In this document: positions 17,099-25,177 of the stretch, one piece after another
How positions within the stretch are numbered: position 1 is the stretch's first letter
Layout of the letters: every line of letters begins with the position of its first letter
Assembly (NCBI RefSeq): GCF_018531145.1
Contig: NZ_JAHDSZ010000001.1
Coordinates: forward strand, 372,001 to 436,000
DNA length: 64,000 nt
Direction of reading: 5' to 3'
Source: Canibacter zhuwentaonis
Lineage (GTDB): Bacteria > Actinomycetota > Actinomycetes > Actinomycetales > Microbacteriaceae
Notes under the pieces: generated by a model
What the model was told of the DNA's origin: nothing
Databases searched by the model: none
The model's input: the letters and a program-made list of their open reading frames with translations, nothing else
Position numbers and translations under genes: made by a program

Positions 17099-18376
17099 AT
17101 GAAAATCAAAATTTCTGAAGCAGCCACCAAACTTAATGTTTCTATAGACACCTTAAGGAGATGGGATAAAGCAGGAATAATAAAAGCAACTCGCAGCGCA
17201 ACAGGTGTTCGCGAATTTGATCTGAACGAACTGCAGCGACTTTACAATAAACGATACTGCAAAACCCACGAAGACTCTTTACCCAGAGGAACGGCTCTTG
17301 TAACTACCGATACACAAAAATACAGCTGCATAGATTTATTTGCCGGGGCAGGAGGAACCGCCCTTGGTCTAGAGAATGCGGGCTTCGAACATAAATTACT
17401 TATGGATATAGACAGGCATGCCGTTGATACATTAGCTTTAAACCGACCGCATTGGAATATTATTCGACAAGACGTTTCAGAGTTTAGTTTCAAAACTTTT
17501 AATAAGCAAATAGATCTCTTAGAAGGCGGATTCCCCTGCCAGGCTTTTAGCTACGCAGGTAATAGCAAAGGTTTTGCCGACACAAGAGGAACGCTCTTTT
17601 TTGAATTTGCACGGGCTATCCAAGAAGTGATGCCCAAAGTGTTTATAGGTGAAAATGTAAAAGGCTTGCTTCGGCACGACGGCGGGCGAACTCTTACGAC
17701 TATGATGAAAACACTCTCTCAGATTTCCGACCCAGTGGCGGGAATAAAATACAATATCGCTTACAAAATTGTAAGATCTCAGTACCACGATGTTCCGCAA
17801 AAGCGCGAAAGATTAATAATCATAGGAGTCAGAAGCGATATATCGTCACAAATATTTTTTCCGAAAGAACGTGACTATATCGTCTCGTTATGGGATGCTA
17901 TTGGCGACTATCCTCAAAGCGACGGTCAGAAGTACTCAGTTGCTAAATATAATGTACTATCTCAAGTACCACCGGGCGGATATTGGAAAGACCTACCGCA
18001 AAAACTGCAGAAAGAATATCTAGCAGGATCTTATCATCTATCTGGCGGCAAAACAGGTATAGCACGTAGATTATCTTGGCATGAACCATCTTTGACCCTA
18101 ACCTGCTCACCAGCTCAAAAGCAAACTGAAAGATGTCACCCCAAACATACGCGACCTCTAAACGTGCGCGAATACGCGCGTATTCAATCCTTTCCCGACA
18201 CTTGGCGTTTTAGTGGTGGAATGAATGCACAATATAAACAGATCGGAAACGCTGTTCCTGTTAATTTAGCGTTTTATCTCGGCAGATGCGCTGCGACAAT
18301 GATATCTGGAAAAGTAACGCCCGAAGACCAAGCATACGTTACACCAGCCACCGATGAAGAGTATTACAGCTCGTGA
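17099..18376 (+). CDS. DNA (cytosine-5) methyltransferase with N-terminal MerR-like HTH
   Basis: 425 residues in two parts. Residues 1-52 form a MerR/excisionase-type helix-turn-helix (ISEAATKLNVSIDTLRRWDK, then GIIKATRSATGVREF). From about residue 75 a complete C5 methyltransferase follows: motif I DLFAGAGGTALGLE (79-92), motif IV GGFPCQAFS with catalytic Cys147, motif VI GENVKGLL, motif VIII QKRERLIIIG, and motif X QIGNAVPVNLA. It protects DNA against the neighbouring endonuclease. The fused DNA-binding domain suggests it also represses its own promoter through the adjacent palindrome. AT-rich relative to the surrounding genes. Confidence 0.93.
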   Translation: MKIKISEAATKLNVSIDTLRRWDKAGIIKATRSATGVREFDLNELQRLYNKRYCKTHEDSLPRGTALVTTDTQKYSCIDLFAGAGGTALGLENAGFEHKLLMDIDRHAVDTLALNRPHWNIIRQDVSEFSFKTFNKQIDLLEGGFPCQAFSYAGNSKGFADTRGTLFFEFARAIQEVMPKVFIGENVKGLLRHDGGRTLTTMMKTLSQISDPVAGIKYNIAYKIVRSQYHDVPQKRERLIIIGVRSDISSQIFFPKERDYIVSLWDAIGDYPQSDGQKYSVAKYNVLSQVPPGGYWKDLPQKLQKEYLAGSYHLSGGKTGIARRLSWHEPSLTLTCSPAQKQTERCHPKHTRPLNVREYARIQSFPDTWRFSGGMNAQYKQIGNAVPVNLAFYLGRCAATMISGKVTPEDQAYVTPATDEEYYSS

Positions 18377-18457
18377 TAACGGCTTTGATAAACAGTTTTT
18401 GCGAGTTTCCCTGCTAATCCCAATTTTTTATTTGGTTAAGTATGATGAAATATTCGT

Positions 18458-18823
18458 ATGGATAAAACAGCAAACAGTGTAGCTACAGCAAACGACGCAG
18501 CCGCACAGGCAACCCGCGATATTGCGGATGTTGCTGCGGTCGAAATAATCACTAGCGCGTGCGTGCACCTGTTAAGCGCGGCCGCTGTGAAAGTGGGGCT
18601 CGCGGATGATCCAGAAACTCAAATCGATCTGGATGAGGCACGCAAGCTAATAACCGCACTGGCTGGGCTTGTGACCGCCGCAGCACCCGAGATCAGTGAT
18701 ATGCACGCAAGAAGTTTACGCGACGGTTTGCGCAGTGTGCAGCTTGCATTTAGAGAGGCTTCACCGATTGCCGATGCTCCCGGCAAAGGACCGGGCGAAA
18801 AATACACAGGATCTGTTATCTAG
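18458..18823 (+). CDS. DUF1844 domain protein
   Basis: 121-residue conserved actinobacterial protein. The family core is present: DVAAVEIITSACVHLLSAAA, then DLDEARKLITALAGLV, AAPEISDMHARSLRDG and VQLAFREASPI. It is alanine-rich and predicted helical, without a signal peptide. In relatives it usually precedes infC; here infC is absent and the SseB-like gene faces it. TATGAT at 18441-18446 may be its -10, giving a very short leader. Function is unknown to me. Confidence 0.88.
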   Translation: MDKTANSVATANDAAAQATRDIADVAAVEIITSACVHLLSAAAVKVGLADDPETQIDLDEARKLITALAGLVTAAAPEISDMHARSLRDGLRSVQLAFREASPIADAPGKGPGEKYTGSVI

Positions 18824-18851
18824 CTTAAACAGCCCGGGCGGTTGCCCTCAC

Positions 18852-19763
18852 TTAAAGCGAAACAACCCTGATTTTTAGAGAATCAACCGCGCTCACGAGC
18901 GTTTCCTCGCGCTGCCACGCCTGTTTTGCGTTATCAACTATTGTCGTCACCTCGCCGTTTGAAAGACCGGGGCGCAAACCTAAAACAAGCTCTGTTTCGG
19001 CGCTAATGAGTCTTAGCTCGGGATCTGCCGGAAGCAGGGCAACAACCAAAACACTGTCACTAATGAGCAACTTATTTACTCTTTCGGCAATCTCGGGCTG
19101 CGCCCACGCCGGGGTAAAATCCGCTCCCGTGGCAACCGCTTCGTACTGATTCTGGCGAATCCCCAGCTCGCTTGTTTTGGAAGCTGGGTCTACAATAACC
19201 ATTTCGCTGTTTTCTTGTGCGGCCGCGAGCATCACCTGCGGCATCATAACAGGAATCGGACGCGCTGAGCTATCCCACTCCCGCATTGCTGCGGTGCTTG
19301 AAAACACCGGCAGCGCTTTTCTGCCGTCAGGAGCTAGCACGGTAACTATTGACAGCTCCTGTGTTTTTTCAACCGTTTTACCCGTAGCGATTGTGCCAAA
19401 ATCGCCAGCTTGCGCAATAAGCGGCACAAGCACTCGCACCTCTTGTAATGCTCGCAACACCTTTTGTTGAGCTTTAAGCAGCTCTTGGAAACTTGCCGAA
19501 ATCTGCTGTGCGTCACCGCTGAGCTGTTTGTCACGATAACGCTGAGCTGCGGCGCGTAAAATTGCAACCGCCTCGGTGTATTGCGGATAAGCAAGCCCGT
19601 CATCATCAGCAAACGCGGTGTTGTGATGGTCAAATGTTCTGCCCGCCCACGCTATGCCAGCGGAATCAGCTAACCCTCCGGGCAGTATACCTTCCGGCAG
19701 CCCCGAACGAGTTTTTGAGTTTTGCGGTATATCGCCGGTTGAACGAAGTTTTCTAATAGCCAT
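18852..19763 (-). CDS. SseB-family protein
   Basis: About 303 residues from ATG 19763 (MAIRKLRSTGDIPQ). A TTG at 19781 would add six residues and leave no gap after hisA. The middle contains an SseB N-terminal-like region: VRVLVPLIAQ, then TVLAPDGRKALPVFSSTAAM and VMLAAAQENSEMVIVDPAS. The C-terminal half resembles the SseB C-terminal domain of actinobacterial proteins found beside hisA. It is presumably cytoplasmic. It is tightly linked to the upstream hisA/priA gene. Role in the cell is unknown; the name derives from a family first defined in enterobacteria. Confidence 0.75.
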   Translation of the reverse strand: MAIRKLRSTGDIPQNSKTRSGLPEGILPGGLADSAGIAWAGRTFDHHNTAFADDDGLAYPQYTEAVAILRAAAQRYRDKQLSGDAQQISASFQELLKAQQKVLRALQEVRVLVPLIAQAGDFGTIATGKTVEKTQELSIVTVLAPDGRKALPVFSSTAAMREWDSSARPIPVMMPQVMLAAAQENSEMVIVDPASKTSELGIRQNQYEAVATGADFTPAWAQPEIAERVNKLLISDSVLVVALLPADPELRLISAETELVLGLRPGLSNGEVTTIVDNAKQAWQREETLVSAVDSLKIRVVSL

Positions 19764-19781
19764 AGTAACAAGTACAACCAA

Positions 19782-20501
19782 TTATACCGCAGCTGCAAGC
19801 GCTTCACCCAGCGTAAACCTGTTTGCGTACAGCGCTTTACCCACAATCACAGCATCAACGCCCTTTATTTCTTTGAGGGCGGCAATATCAGCAAGCGTTG
19901 CAATACCTCCCGATGCGGTAATATTTGCGTCAGTGTGCTGTGCCACGGTGCGTAAAAGCTCGAGATTAGGCCCCTGTAAATTACCGTCGCGGGTTACGTC
20001 AGTAACGGTAAAACGCGCGCACCCGGCAGCCGATAGCTCTTCTAGGTAGCGCAACAGACTACCAAACTTGCGGTCGGTGCCGCGCGCTTGTACCTGCTCG
20101 CCGCAAACGTCAAGGCTGACCGCCGCCCTGTCACCCAGCCGCGCAAAAGCCTCTTTTAGCCAGTTCACATCTCCCAGAGCATCACTTGCGAAGTTGATTC
20201 TGTCAGCCTGCAGCGCCAGCGCTCGAGTAAGCCCCGCCGTGGATGATATGCCGCCTGAAACTTGAATTTTCACACCACCGCACTCGGCTATCAACTTTTT
20301 AATAACAGAGGTGTTTCCCCCGTTCTCGTAGGCTGCGTTAAGGTCAACAATGTGCAGCCAGGCAGCTCCCGAAGCAATAAACTCTCTGGCGATTGCCAGC
20401 GGATTGCTCTCACCAATACTTTGATCAACACCCCCGCGCACAGGTCGCACGGCTTTCGCGTCTTTAATGTCAATAGCCGGAAGCAAAGTTATTGTACGCA
20501 A
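19782..20501 (-). CDS. priA: HisA/PriA-type phosphoribosyl isomerase with altered motifs
   Basis: TIM-barrel Amadori isomerase. In actinobacteria PriA serves both histidine (HisA) and tryptophan (TrpF) synthesis. The 239-residue fold is complete and the catalytic pair remains: Asp11 in LLPAIDIKD and Asp168 in TDVTRDGNLQGPN; Arg19 is kept. Several usual PriA motifs are changed: GGIRDD reads GGISST (Ser86 for Arg), RGWT reads RGTD (Thr142 for Trp), and the GT phosphate-loop region reads FASDAL. The his genes that normally surround it are missing. This suggests a narrowed specificity, possibly TrpF only; that is inference. Confidence 0.85.
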   Translation of the reverse strand: MRTITLLPAIDIKDAKAVRPVRGGVDQSIGESNPLAIAREFIASGAAWLHIVDLNAAYENGGNTSVIKKLIAECGGVKIQVSGGISSTAGLTRALALQADRINFASDALGDVNWLKEAFARLGDRAAVSLDVCGEQVQARGTDRKFGSLLRYLEELSAAGCARFTVTDVTRDGNLQGPNLELLRTVAQHTDANITASGGIATLADIAALKEIKGVDAVIVGKALYANRFTLGEALAAAV

Positions 20502-20599
20502 AACAACATCCTGTTGTGAAAAGAAAACTTAAAGCTGACGCTTTTATTGTAGCGGCGCTCTCTTGTTAAACTCTCTAGCGGTATCAAGCCGCGTCGCTA

Positions 20600-21058
20600 T
20601 TATCGCCCGACATCCGCCGCACTAACTGTAATCTTAGAGTCAGAGTACTGCAGTGGAATCGCAATAGGCTCATAAGCTTTTAAGAGACCACCACTGAGAT
20701 TATTTAGTTTAATAATCTCAGCCACAGTATCTCGCGGATCACGCTCGGGATCAAGCTCCTGCGCGATCTCGTACAGGGTCTCACCCGGCAGAGGCATAAT
20801 ATAACTAAACTGCTGCTCGTGTGTAGACTCGTTTGAAGCCACCGCAGCCGAGGTGTTTAACACCAAAGCTGTTAAACCAAACACAATGCCTGCGCTTAGC
20901 AAGCTGAGCGTAACAAAAAAGACGCACCCCTTTGGCGTTAGCCTAACGCGCGCTAAACGCCCTCTGGTGTGAGTAATTTTATGCGAGGCAACACCCAAGC
21001 TAGCATCGCTTGCGACTGCGCCACAAGCAGTTTCAGGTACTGTGGTTACTCTGGTCAT
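20600..21058 (-). CDS. LysM-domain membrane protein next to lexA (ChiZ/DivS position)
   Basis: 152 residues from ATG 21058, preceded by TTTGGAG. A basic N-terminal region leads to one membrane helix at about residues 45-68, then an extracytoplasmic LysM domain at about 84-133 (PLPGETLYEIAQELDP, IIKLNNLSGG). Position and architecture match the SOS-induced division inhibitors encoded divergently from lexA in actinobacteria (ChiZ in mycobacteria, DivS in corynebacteria). Two candidate LexA sites lie in its upstream region. Role as a damage-induced division regulator is inferred from context; sequence similarity outside LysM is low. Confidence 0.82.
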   Translation of the reverse strand: MTRVTTVPETACGAVASDASLGVASHKITHTRGRLARVRLTPKGCVFFVTLSLLSAGIVFGLTALVLNTSAAVASNESTHEQQFSYIMPLPGETLYEIAQELDPERDPRDTVAEIIKLNNLSGGLLKAYEPIAIPLQYSDSKITVSAADVGR

Positions 21059-21071
21059 CAAAACTCCAAAA

Positions 21072-21087
21072 TCGAACATTTGTTTCA
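21072..21087. promoter_or_regulatory. Imperfect LexA (SOS) box upstream of the LysM gene
   Basis: TCGAAC-ATTT-GTTTCA compared with the actinobacterial consensus TCGAAC-N4-GTTCGA. The left half is exact, the right half differs at two positions. It lies 14 bases upstream of the LysM gene start. Confidence 0.45.
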
Positions 21088-21120
21088 CTGCTTCAAGATT
21101 ACACCCTAATAGCAAGTTTG

Positions 21121-21136
21121 TCGAATTAGTGTTCGA
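21121..21136. promoter_or_regulatory. LexA (SOS) box between lexA and the LysM gene
   Basis: TCGAAT-TAGT-GTTCGA differs from TCGAAC-N4-GTTCGA at a single base. It lies in the divergent control region, so it may regulate both genes. Confidence 0.75.
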
Positions 21137-21241
21137 GAAAAAGTTTCGAATATCCGGTTATGTTGCAATTATTATCGAAACTAAAGTATTATTTTTTTAG
21201 AACAAATATTTACTCTGCTTACCACCCCGCAGGAGGTCACC

Positions 21242-21925
21242 TTGCTGCAAAACAGCTCAAACAGCTTAAAACCGCTCCTCAAGGCAAAGCAGCAGCGCGT
21301 TTACGACTATCTGTTATCAGAAAACACTCTGCGCGGGTATCCTCCGTCAATGCGTGAAATAGCAGAGCACTGTGGATTCGCGTCAATTTCCAGTGTTTCA
21401 CACCAGCTCAGCCGCCTGGAATCGATGGGATACATCCGCCGCGCTCCCGGCAAAAGCCGTTCTATTGAAATAGTAGACGCCCCAGCGGCGCAAACAGCAG
21501 ACGCTCAAAACACATCGTACGGCACTGCGGAGGCGTACGATATTGACAGCTCAAATGTTGCGGTGCCACTAGTTGGGCAGATCGCAGCGGGCGTGCCAAT
21601 AACCGCGCAGCAGCACGTTGAAGATACTATGGCACTGCCAAAATCACTCGTTGGTAGCGGCAATATTTTTATGCTTAAAGTTGTTGGAGACTCGATGATA
21701 GACGCCGCTATATGCGACGGCGACTATGTTGTTGTGCGCGAACAGGCGGACGCTGAAAACGGCGACATAGTTGCCGCAATGCTTGACGAAGAAGCAACGG
21801 TAAAAACGCTTAAGCGCCGTGACGGAAACCTTTGGCTGCTGCCGCAAAACACGCAGTTTGAGCCGATTCTCGGTAACGAAGCAACTATTTTAGGTAAAGT
21901 TGTTGCGGTTTTCCGGGCACTATAA
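21242..21925 (+). CDS. lexA: LexA SOS repressor
   Basis: Transcriptional repressor of the SOS regulon, inactivated by RecA-stimulated self-cleavage. 227 residues: a winged helix at about 14-75 (PPSMREIAEHCGFASISSV), a linker, then the S24 peptidase domain. The cleavage site is Ala116-Gly117 in QIAAGVPI; the catalytic Ser151 is in VVGDSMIDAAI and Lys188 in EEATVKTLKR, so all functional residues are present. The start is TTG 21242 with a perfect AGGAGG five bases upstream. Divergent from the LysM gene with SOS boxes between them, consistent with autoregulation. Convergent with hflX. Confidence 0.97.
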   Translation: MLQNSSNSLKPLLKAKQQRVYDYLLSENTLRGYPPSMREIAEHCGFASISSVSHQLSRLESMGYIRRAPGKSRSIEIVDAPAAQTADAQNTSYGTAEAYDIDSSNVAVPLVGQIAAGVPITAQQHVEDTMALPKSLVGSGNIFMLKVVGDSMIDAAICDGDYVVVREQADAENGDIVAAMLDEEATVKTLKRRDGNLWLLPQNTQFEPILGNEATILGKVVAVFRAL

Positions 21926-21961
21926 GAACGCCGCGTACCAAGTCAAAGACTAAACGCACTA

Positions 21962-23542
21962 CTAAGAAACTAAATACTGCTGCAACCGCGCCAGCATTTC
22001 ATCACTAACCTGCGCGTGCATAAGAGTTCCCGCTGTCACATAATCAAAACTAATAACCCTATTGTGTTCGTGCATTTGATTTACAAGATCACCCCGATCA
22101 TAGGGCACAATCGCAGTAATATCATGTTCTGGCTTAGGTAAAAACTCGTCAATACGCGCTAACAGATCGGCTACTCCCGCACCGGTTTTTGCAGAAACAA
22201 ACACCGCGTCACTTGCGAGCCCCTGTAAAACAAGGCGTTGATTATCAGAAATTAGATCCGCTTTATTAAAAACCACAATCTCGATAATCTCTGATGCGTT
22301 AACCTCCGCGATAACCTCACGCACAACTTTCAACTGAGCCGCAGGATCGGGGTGCGAGCCATCAACAACGTGCAGAATCAGATCCGCCGCGGCGATCTCT
22401 TCAAAAGTAGACCGGAAAGCCTCAACCAGCTGGTGCGGCAGGCTCCGCACAAAACCGACGGTGTCAATGTAGGTGAAGATTCTGCCGTCGGTGGTTGTCG
22501 CCTGCCGCACGGCGGTGTCGAGCGTGGCAAACAGCTCGTTTTGCACCAGCGCACCAGCCGATGTGAGTCGGTTTAACAAGCTCGACTTGCCAGCATTAGT
22601 GTATCCCGCGATAGCGACCGCCGGGACTTTACAGCGCGTTCGCATTGCTCGCTTAGTCTCACGCGAGTGCTTCATCTGCGCGATTTCGCGTCGCAATTTT
22701 GCCATTTTGGCGTTGATTCTGCGACGATCCAGCTCGATTTTGGTTTCACCCGGGCCGCGCGACCCCATTCCGACACCGGTCGCGCCAACCTGACCGCCGA
22801 CCTGCCGAGACATTGACTGCCCCCAGCCGCGCAACCGCGGCAGCAAATACTCAAGCTGCGCAAGTTCCACCTGCGCTTTGCTCTCGCGGCTTTTTGCGTG
22901 CTGGGCGAAAATATCCAGAATCACCGCAGTACGGTCAATAACCTTGACCTTAACCGCGTCTTCCAGCGCGCGGCGCTGGCTCGGCGCCAGCTCAGAATCG
23001 GCGATAACCGTGTCGGCCTTCAGCTTGGCTACAAGCTCCCGCAAATCTTCCGTTTTGCCCCGCCCCAGATACGTTGCGGGATCCGGGTGCGGGCGGCGCT
23101 GCAGCAACCCGTCAAGAACTTTCGCCCCGGCCGTTTCTGCAAGCGCTGCCAGCTCTCGCATCGAGTTTTCGGCATCCTGCAGGCTGCCGCGGGAATACAC
23201 TCCGATTAAAACCACGTTTTCAAGCTGCAGCTCGCGATACTCCACCTCGGTAATATCGTCAAGCTGCGTTGACAGCCCGGAAACCCTACGCAATCCGGCT
23301 CGCTCTTCACGCTCAAGCGCAATATCGGTGTCGCCGTCACTCAACCGGTCATAGCTCGCATCACCTAGCGCCTGCGCTTTGCCGTCGGTAATAACGTGCG
23401 CCGCACTCTGTGTTGCGGAGATGATCCGCCGCATATCCGCTATAGAAAGCTCCCGCACAGCATCTGCCGAGTCAATAAAATAACCATCACCGCTTTGCTC
23501 GATCGCGTTTTTAAGCGGATCAAATTCGTCTTCATCATCCAT
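21962..23542 (-). CDS. hflX: GTPase HflX
   Basis: Ribosome-associated GTPase that splits or rescues stalled ribosomes. 526 residues; the N-terminal HflX domain is marked by ENVVLIGVYSRG and DPATYLGRGKTEDL, followed by a coiled region and GPGETKIELDRR. The G domain shows P-loop GYTNAGKSSLLNRLT, switch II DTVGFVRSLPHQ and the NKAD guanine motif (VVFNKADLI). A short C-terminal domain ends the protein. It is in the standard actinobacterial place between the dapF-methyltransferase block and lexA. Confidence 0.96.
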   Translation of the reverse strand: MDDEDEFDPLKNAIEQSGDGYFIDSADAVRELSIADMRRIISATQSAAHVITDGKAQALGDASYDRLSDGDTDIALEREERAGLRRVSGLSTQLDDITEVEYRELQLENVVLIGVYSRGSLQDAENSMRELAALAETAGAKVLDGLLQRRPHPDPATYLGRGKTEDLRELVAKLKADTVIADSELAPSQRRALEDAVKVKVIDRTAVILDIFAQHAKSRESKAQVELAQLEYLLPRLRGWGQSMSRQVGGQVGATGVGMGSRGPGETKIELDRRRINAKMAKLRREIAQMKHSRETKRAMRTRCKVPAVAIAGYTNAGKSSLLNRLTSAGALVQNELFATLDTAVRQATTTDGRIFTYIDTVGFVRSLPHQLVEAFRSTFEEIAAADLILHVVDGSHPDPAAQLKVVREVIAEVNASEIIEIVVFNKADLISDNQRLVLQGLASDAVFVSAKTGAGVADLLARIDEFLPKPEHDITAIVPYDRGDLVNQMHEHNRVISFDYVTAGTLMHAQVSDEMLARLQQYLVS

Positions 23543-23623
23543 TAACTCTAAGATTACTCAAAGAATCTGAAAAATTAAGTGCATGGCTCGCTAGCGCTTA
23601 AGCCACTAAAATGGCATACTTTT

Positions 23624-24244
23624 ATGGTGAGCGAACACTATTTCAGCCAAAATCCGCTTGTTAAATCGCAGGCGCGCGAGATTCAGACGCAGCTTGGCAA
23701 CAGGTCTGTTACTGTCACAACCGATACCGGTGTTTTTAGTAGTGCCGGAGTGGATCGTGGCACCGCGGTGCTGCTGCAGCACACACCCGATCCGCAGGCC
23801 GGTAATATTCTAGATATGGGGTGCGGATGGGGCGCTATCGCGCTTGATACCGCGCTGAAAAACCCCGCAGCTACAGTTTGGGCGCTTGATATTAACGAGC
23901 GTGCCCTGGAGCTAACCTCGCAGAACGCTAAGCAATTGCAGCTGCCAAACATAAAGACTGTAACGGCGGAGCAGATTCCAGAAGGTGTGAAGTTCTCAGA
24001 GATTCGTTCTAATCCTCCTATTCGCATTGGTAAAAAGCATTTGCACGCGCTGCTTTTAACCTGGCTGCCGCGGCTTGCGTCAGGCGGCACCGCGTACCTA
24101 GTCGTTGCCAAATCTTTGGGCGCGCCATCGCTGCAGCGCTGGCTCGCGGACACTTTTACTGATTTTACAACCGAGTTGCACGTAAAATCTAAGGGGTTTT
24201 ATGTGCTCGCGGTAACCCGTAATAAACCTCCGCTATGCCAGTAA
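23624..24244 (+). CDS. Class I SAM-dependent methyltransferase (RsmC-like)
   Basis: 206 residues from ATG 23624 (MVSEHYFSQNP), the start homologues use; a longer frame to 23579 is unlikely. The SAM-binding motif I is NILDMGCGWGAIAL, the acidic motif II is VWALDINERAL, and the catalytic motif IV is RSNPPIRIG. This combination fits the RsmC/RlmG family, which methylates guanine in rRNA; the precise target base is not determined. TAAAAT at 23607-23612 may be the -10. It is convergent with the dapF-like gene and shares a strong hairpin with it. Confidence 0.87.
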   Translation: MVSEHYFSQNPLVKSQAREIQTQLGNRSVTVTTDTGVFSSAGVDRGTAVLLQHTPDPQAGNILDMGCGWGAIALDTALKNPAATVWALDINERALELTSQNAKQLQLPNIKTVTAEQIPEGVKFSEIRSNPPIRIGKKHLHALLLTWLPRLASGGTAYLVVAKSLGAPSLQRWLADTFTDFTTELHVKSKGFYVLAVTRNKPPLCQ

Positions 24245-24247
24245 AAA

Positions 24248-24265
24248 GCACCCGCGCCCGGGTGC
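24248..24265 (-). terminator. Terminator between the dapF-like gene and the methyltransferase
   Basis: Perfect 7-base stem GCACCCG/CGGGTGC with a CGCC loop. On the minus strand it is followed by TTTTTA, so it chiefly ends transcription coming from the dapF-like gene. Confidence 0.75.
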
Positions 24266-24295
24266 GTACCGGCACGTGCTCGCAATAACCCGCGA

Positions 24296-25168
24296 CTAAG
24301 TCGCCACGCTGCCGGTAAAAACCGTTTCCGCGCGAGTGCGTACCGACACATGCTCACCATCCTGAGTGGGAAACATCCGCACAGCAACCTGCCCGCCCGG
24401 CACAATAACTCGCCAATTGTGCACCAACAGTCCGCCGCGCCCAAAACTGCGGCGCAGTGTTAGCGCGGCTGCTGCTGCCGCTTCAGCATCAGCCGGCAAT
24501 TCACCGTTTTTGCCGGTATAAAATCGCGCGCGGATCTGCCCTATGCCGTCTTGCACAGGATTTTCTTCTAGGCAGGCAAACACGGCAGCATCAAAGCCGC
24601 TCACCCGACAAGCTTCACTAAACTCGCCAGAGTCTATCTTCTGCAGCTCAGTTTTATTAACGAGCTGTACAACCCTGTGAGTTTTACCAATGCTAATATC
24701 AAGACCGTCAGCGTCGCGGCGCTCTACGTCACTGTGCGATTTTGACGCGCTGCTTGTAAGCAGCTGCCACCTGCTTAAGTTGACTCCGTAGCCGCCAACT
24801 CCCACGAGCACGTCAAAAATCTGCTCGCCGTTTATAACCGCGATCGTATCCCGCCTTTTATGCGCCACTAAACCTTTTTCTTTAACACAGTGCACAACCG
24901 CGCACGCGCCGTTACCCGACAGTTTTTCAATCGCACCAAAACGGTCATACTGCGACACCCGCCAGATAGGGTCTGGGTAGCTGAGACTAGCACCGCCGTT
25001 ATCTGCCGCCGCTATTTTAACGGCGGTCAGAACACCGTCACCGCCTACCCCGTTACGCCTATCGCACAGCCCGCCCAAACGCTCCTGATCAAACTTTAGA
25101 TTGCCAGCTTCTGACACAAAAACTATAAAGTCGTTCCCTAAAACAGAAACTTTTGTAAAATCTAGCAC
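24296..25168 (-). CDS. dapF: Diaminopimelate epimerase homologue lacking both catalytic cysteines
   Basis: 290 residues with the two-lobed DapF fold (LGNDFIVFV, CDRRNGVGGDGVL, GNGACAVV, VIVPGGQVAV). DapF normally swaps LL- and meso-diaminopimelate using two cysteines. Here the first, in the family's MCGNG motif, is Ser84 (KLSGNG); the second, in GETxxCGTG, is Asp227 (GELPADAEA). Substrate-contact motifs are also changed: GNPH reads GKTH, and DGVNV reads DAAVF. The reading frame is intact, so it is either a recent pseudo-enzyme or a protein kept for another role. Start is GTG 25168 with TAGAAT 6 bases upstream. Synteny with miaA, miaB and hflX is conserved. Confidence 0.82.
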   Translation of the reverse strand: MLDFTKVSVLGNDFIVFVSEAGNLKFDQERLGGLCDRRNGVGGDGVLTAVKIAAADNGGASLSYPDPIWRVSQYDRFGAIEKLSGNGACAVVHCVKEKGLVAHKRRDTIAVINGEQIFDVLVGVGGYGVNLSRWQLLTSSASKSHSDVERRDADGLDISIGKTHRVVQLVNKTELQKIDSGEFSEACRVSGFDAAVFACLEENPVQDGIGQIRARFYTGKNGELPADAEAAAAAALTLRRSFGRGGLLVHNWRVIVPGGQVAVRMFPTQDGEHVSVRTRAETVFTGSVAT

Positions 25169-25177
25169 TCTAAAATT

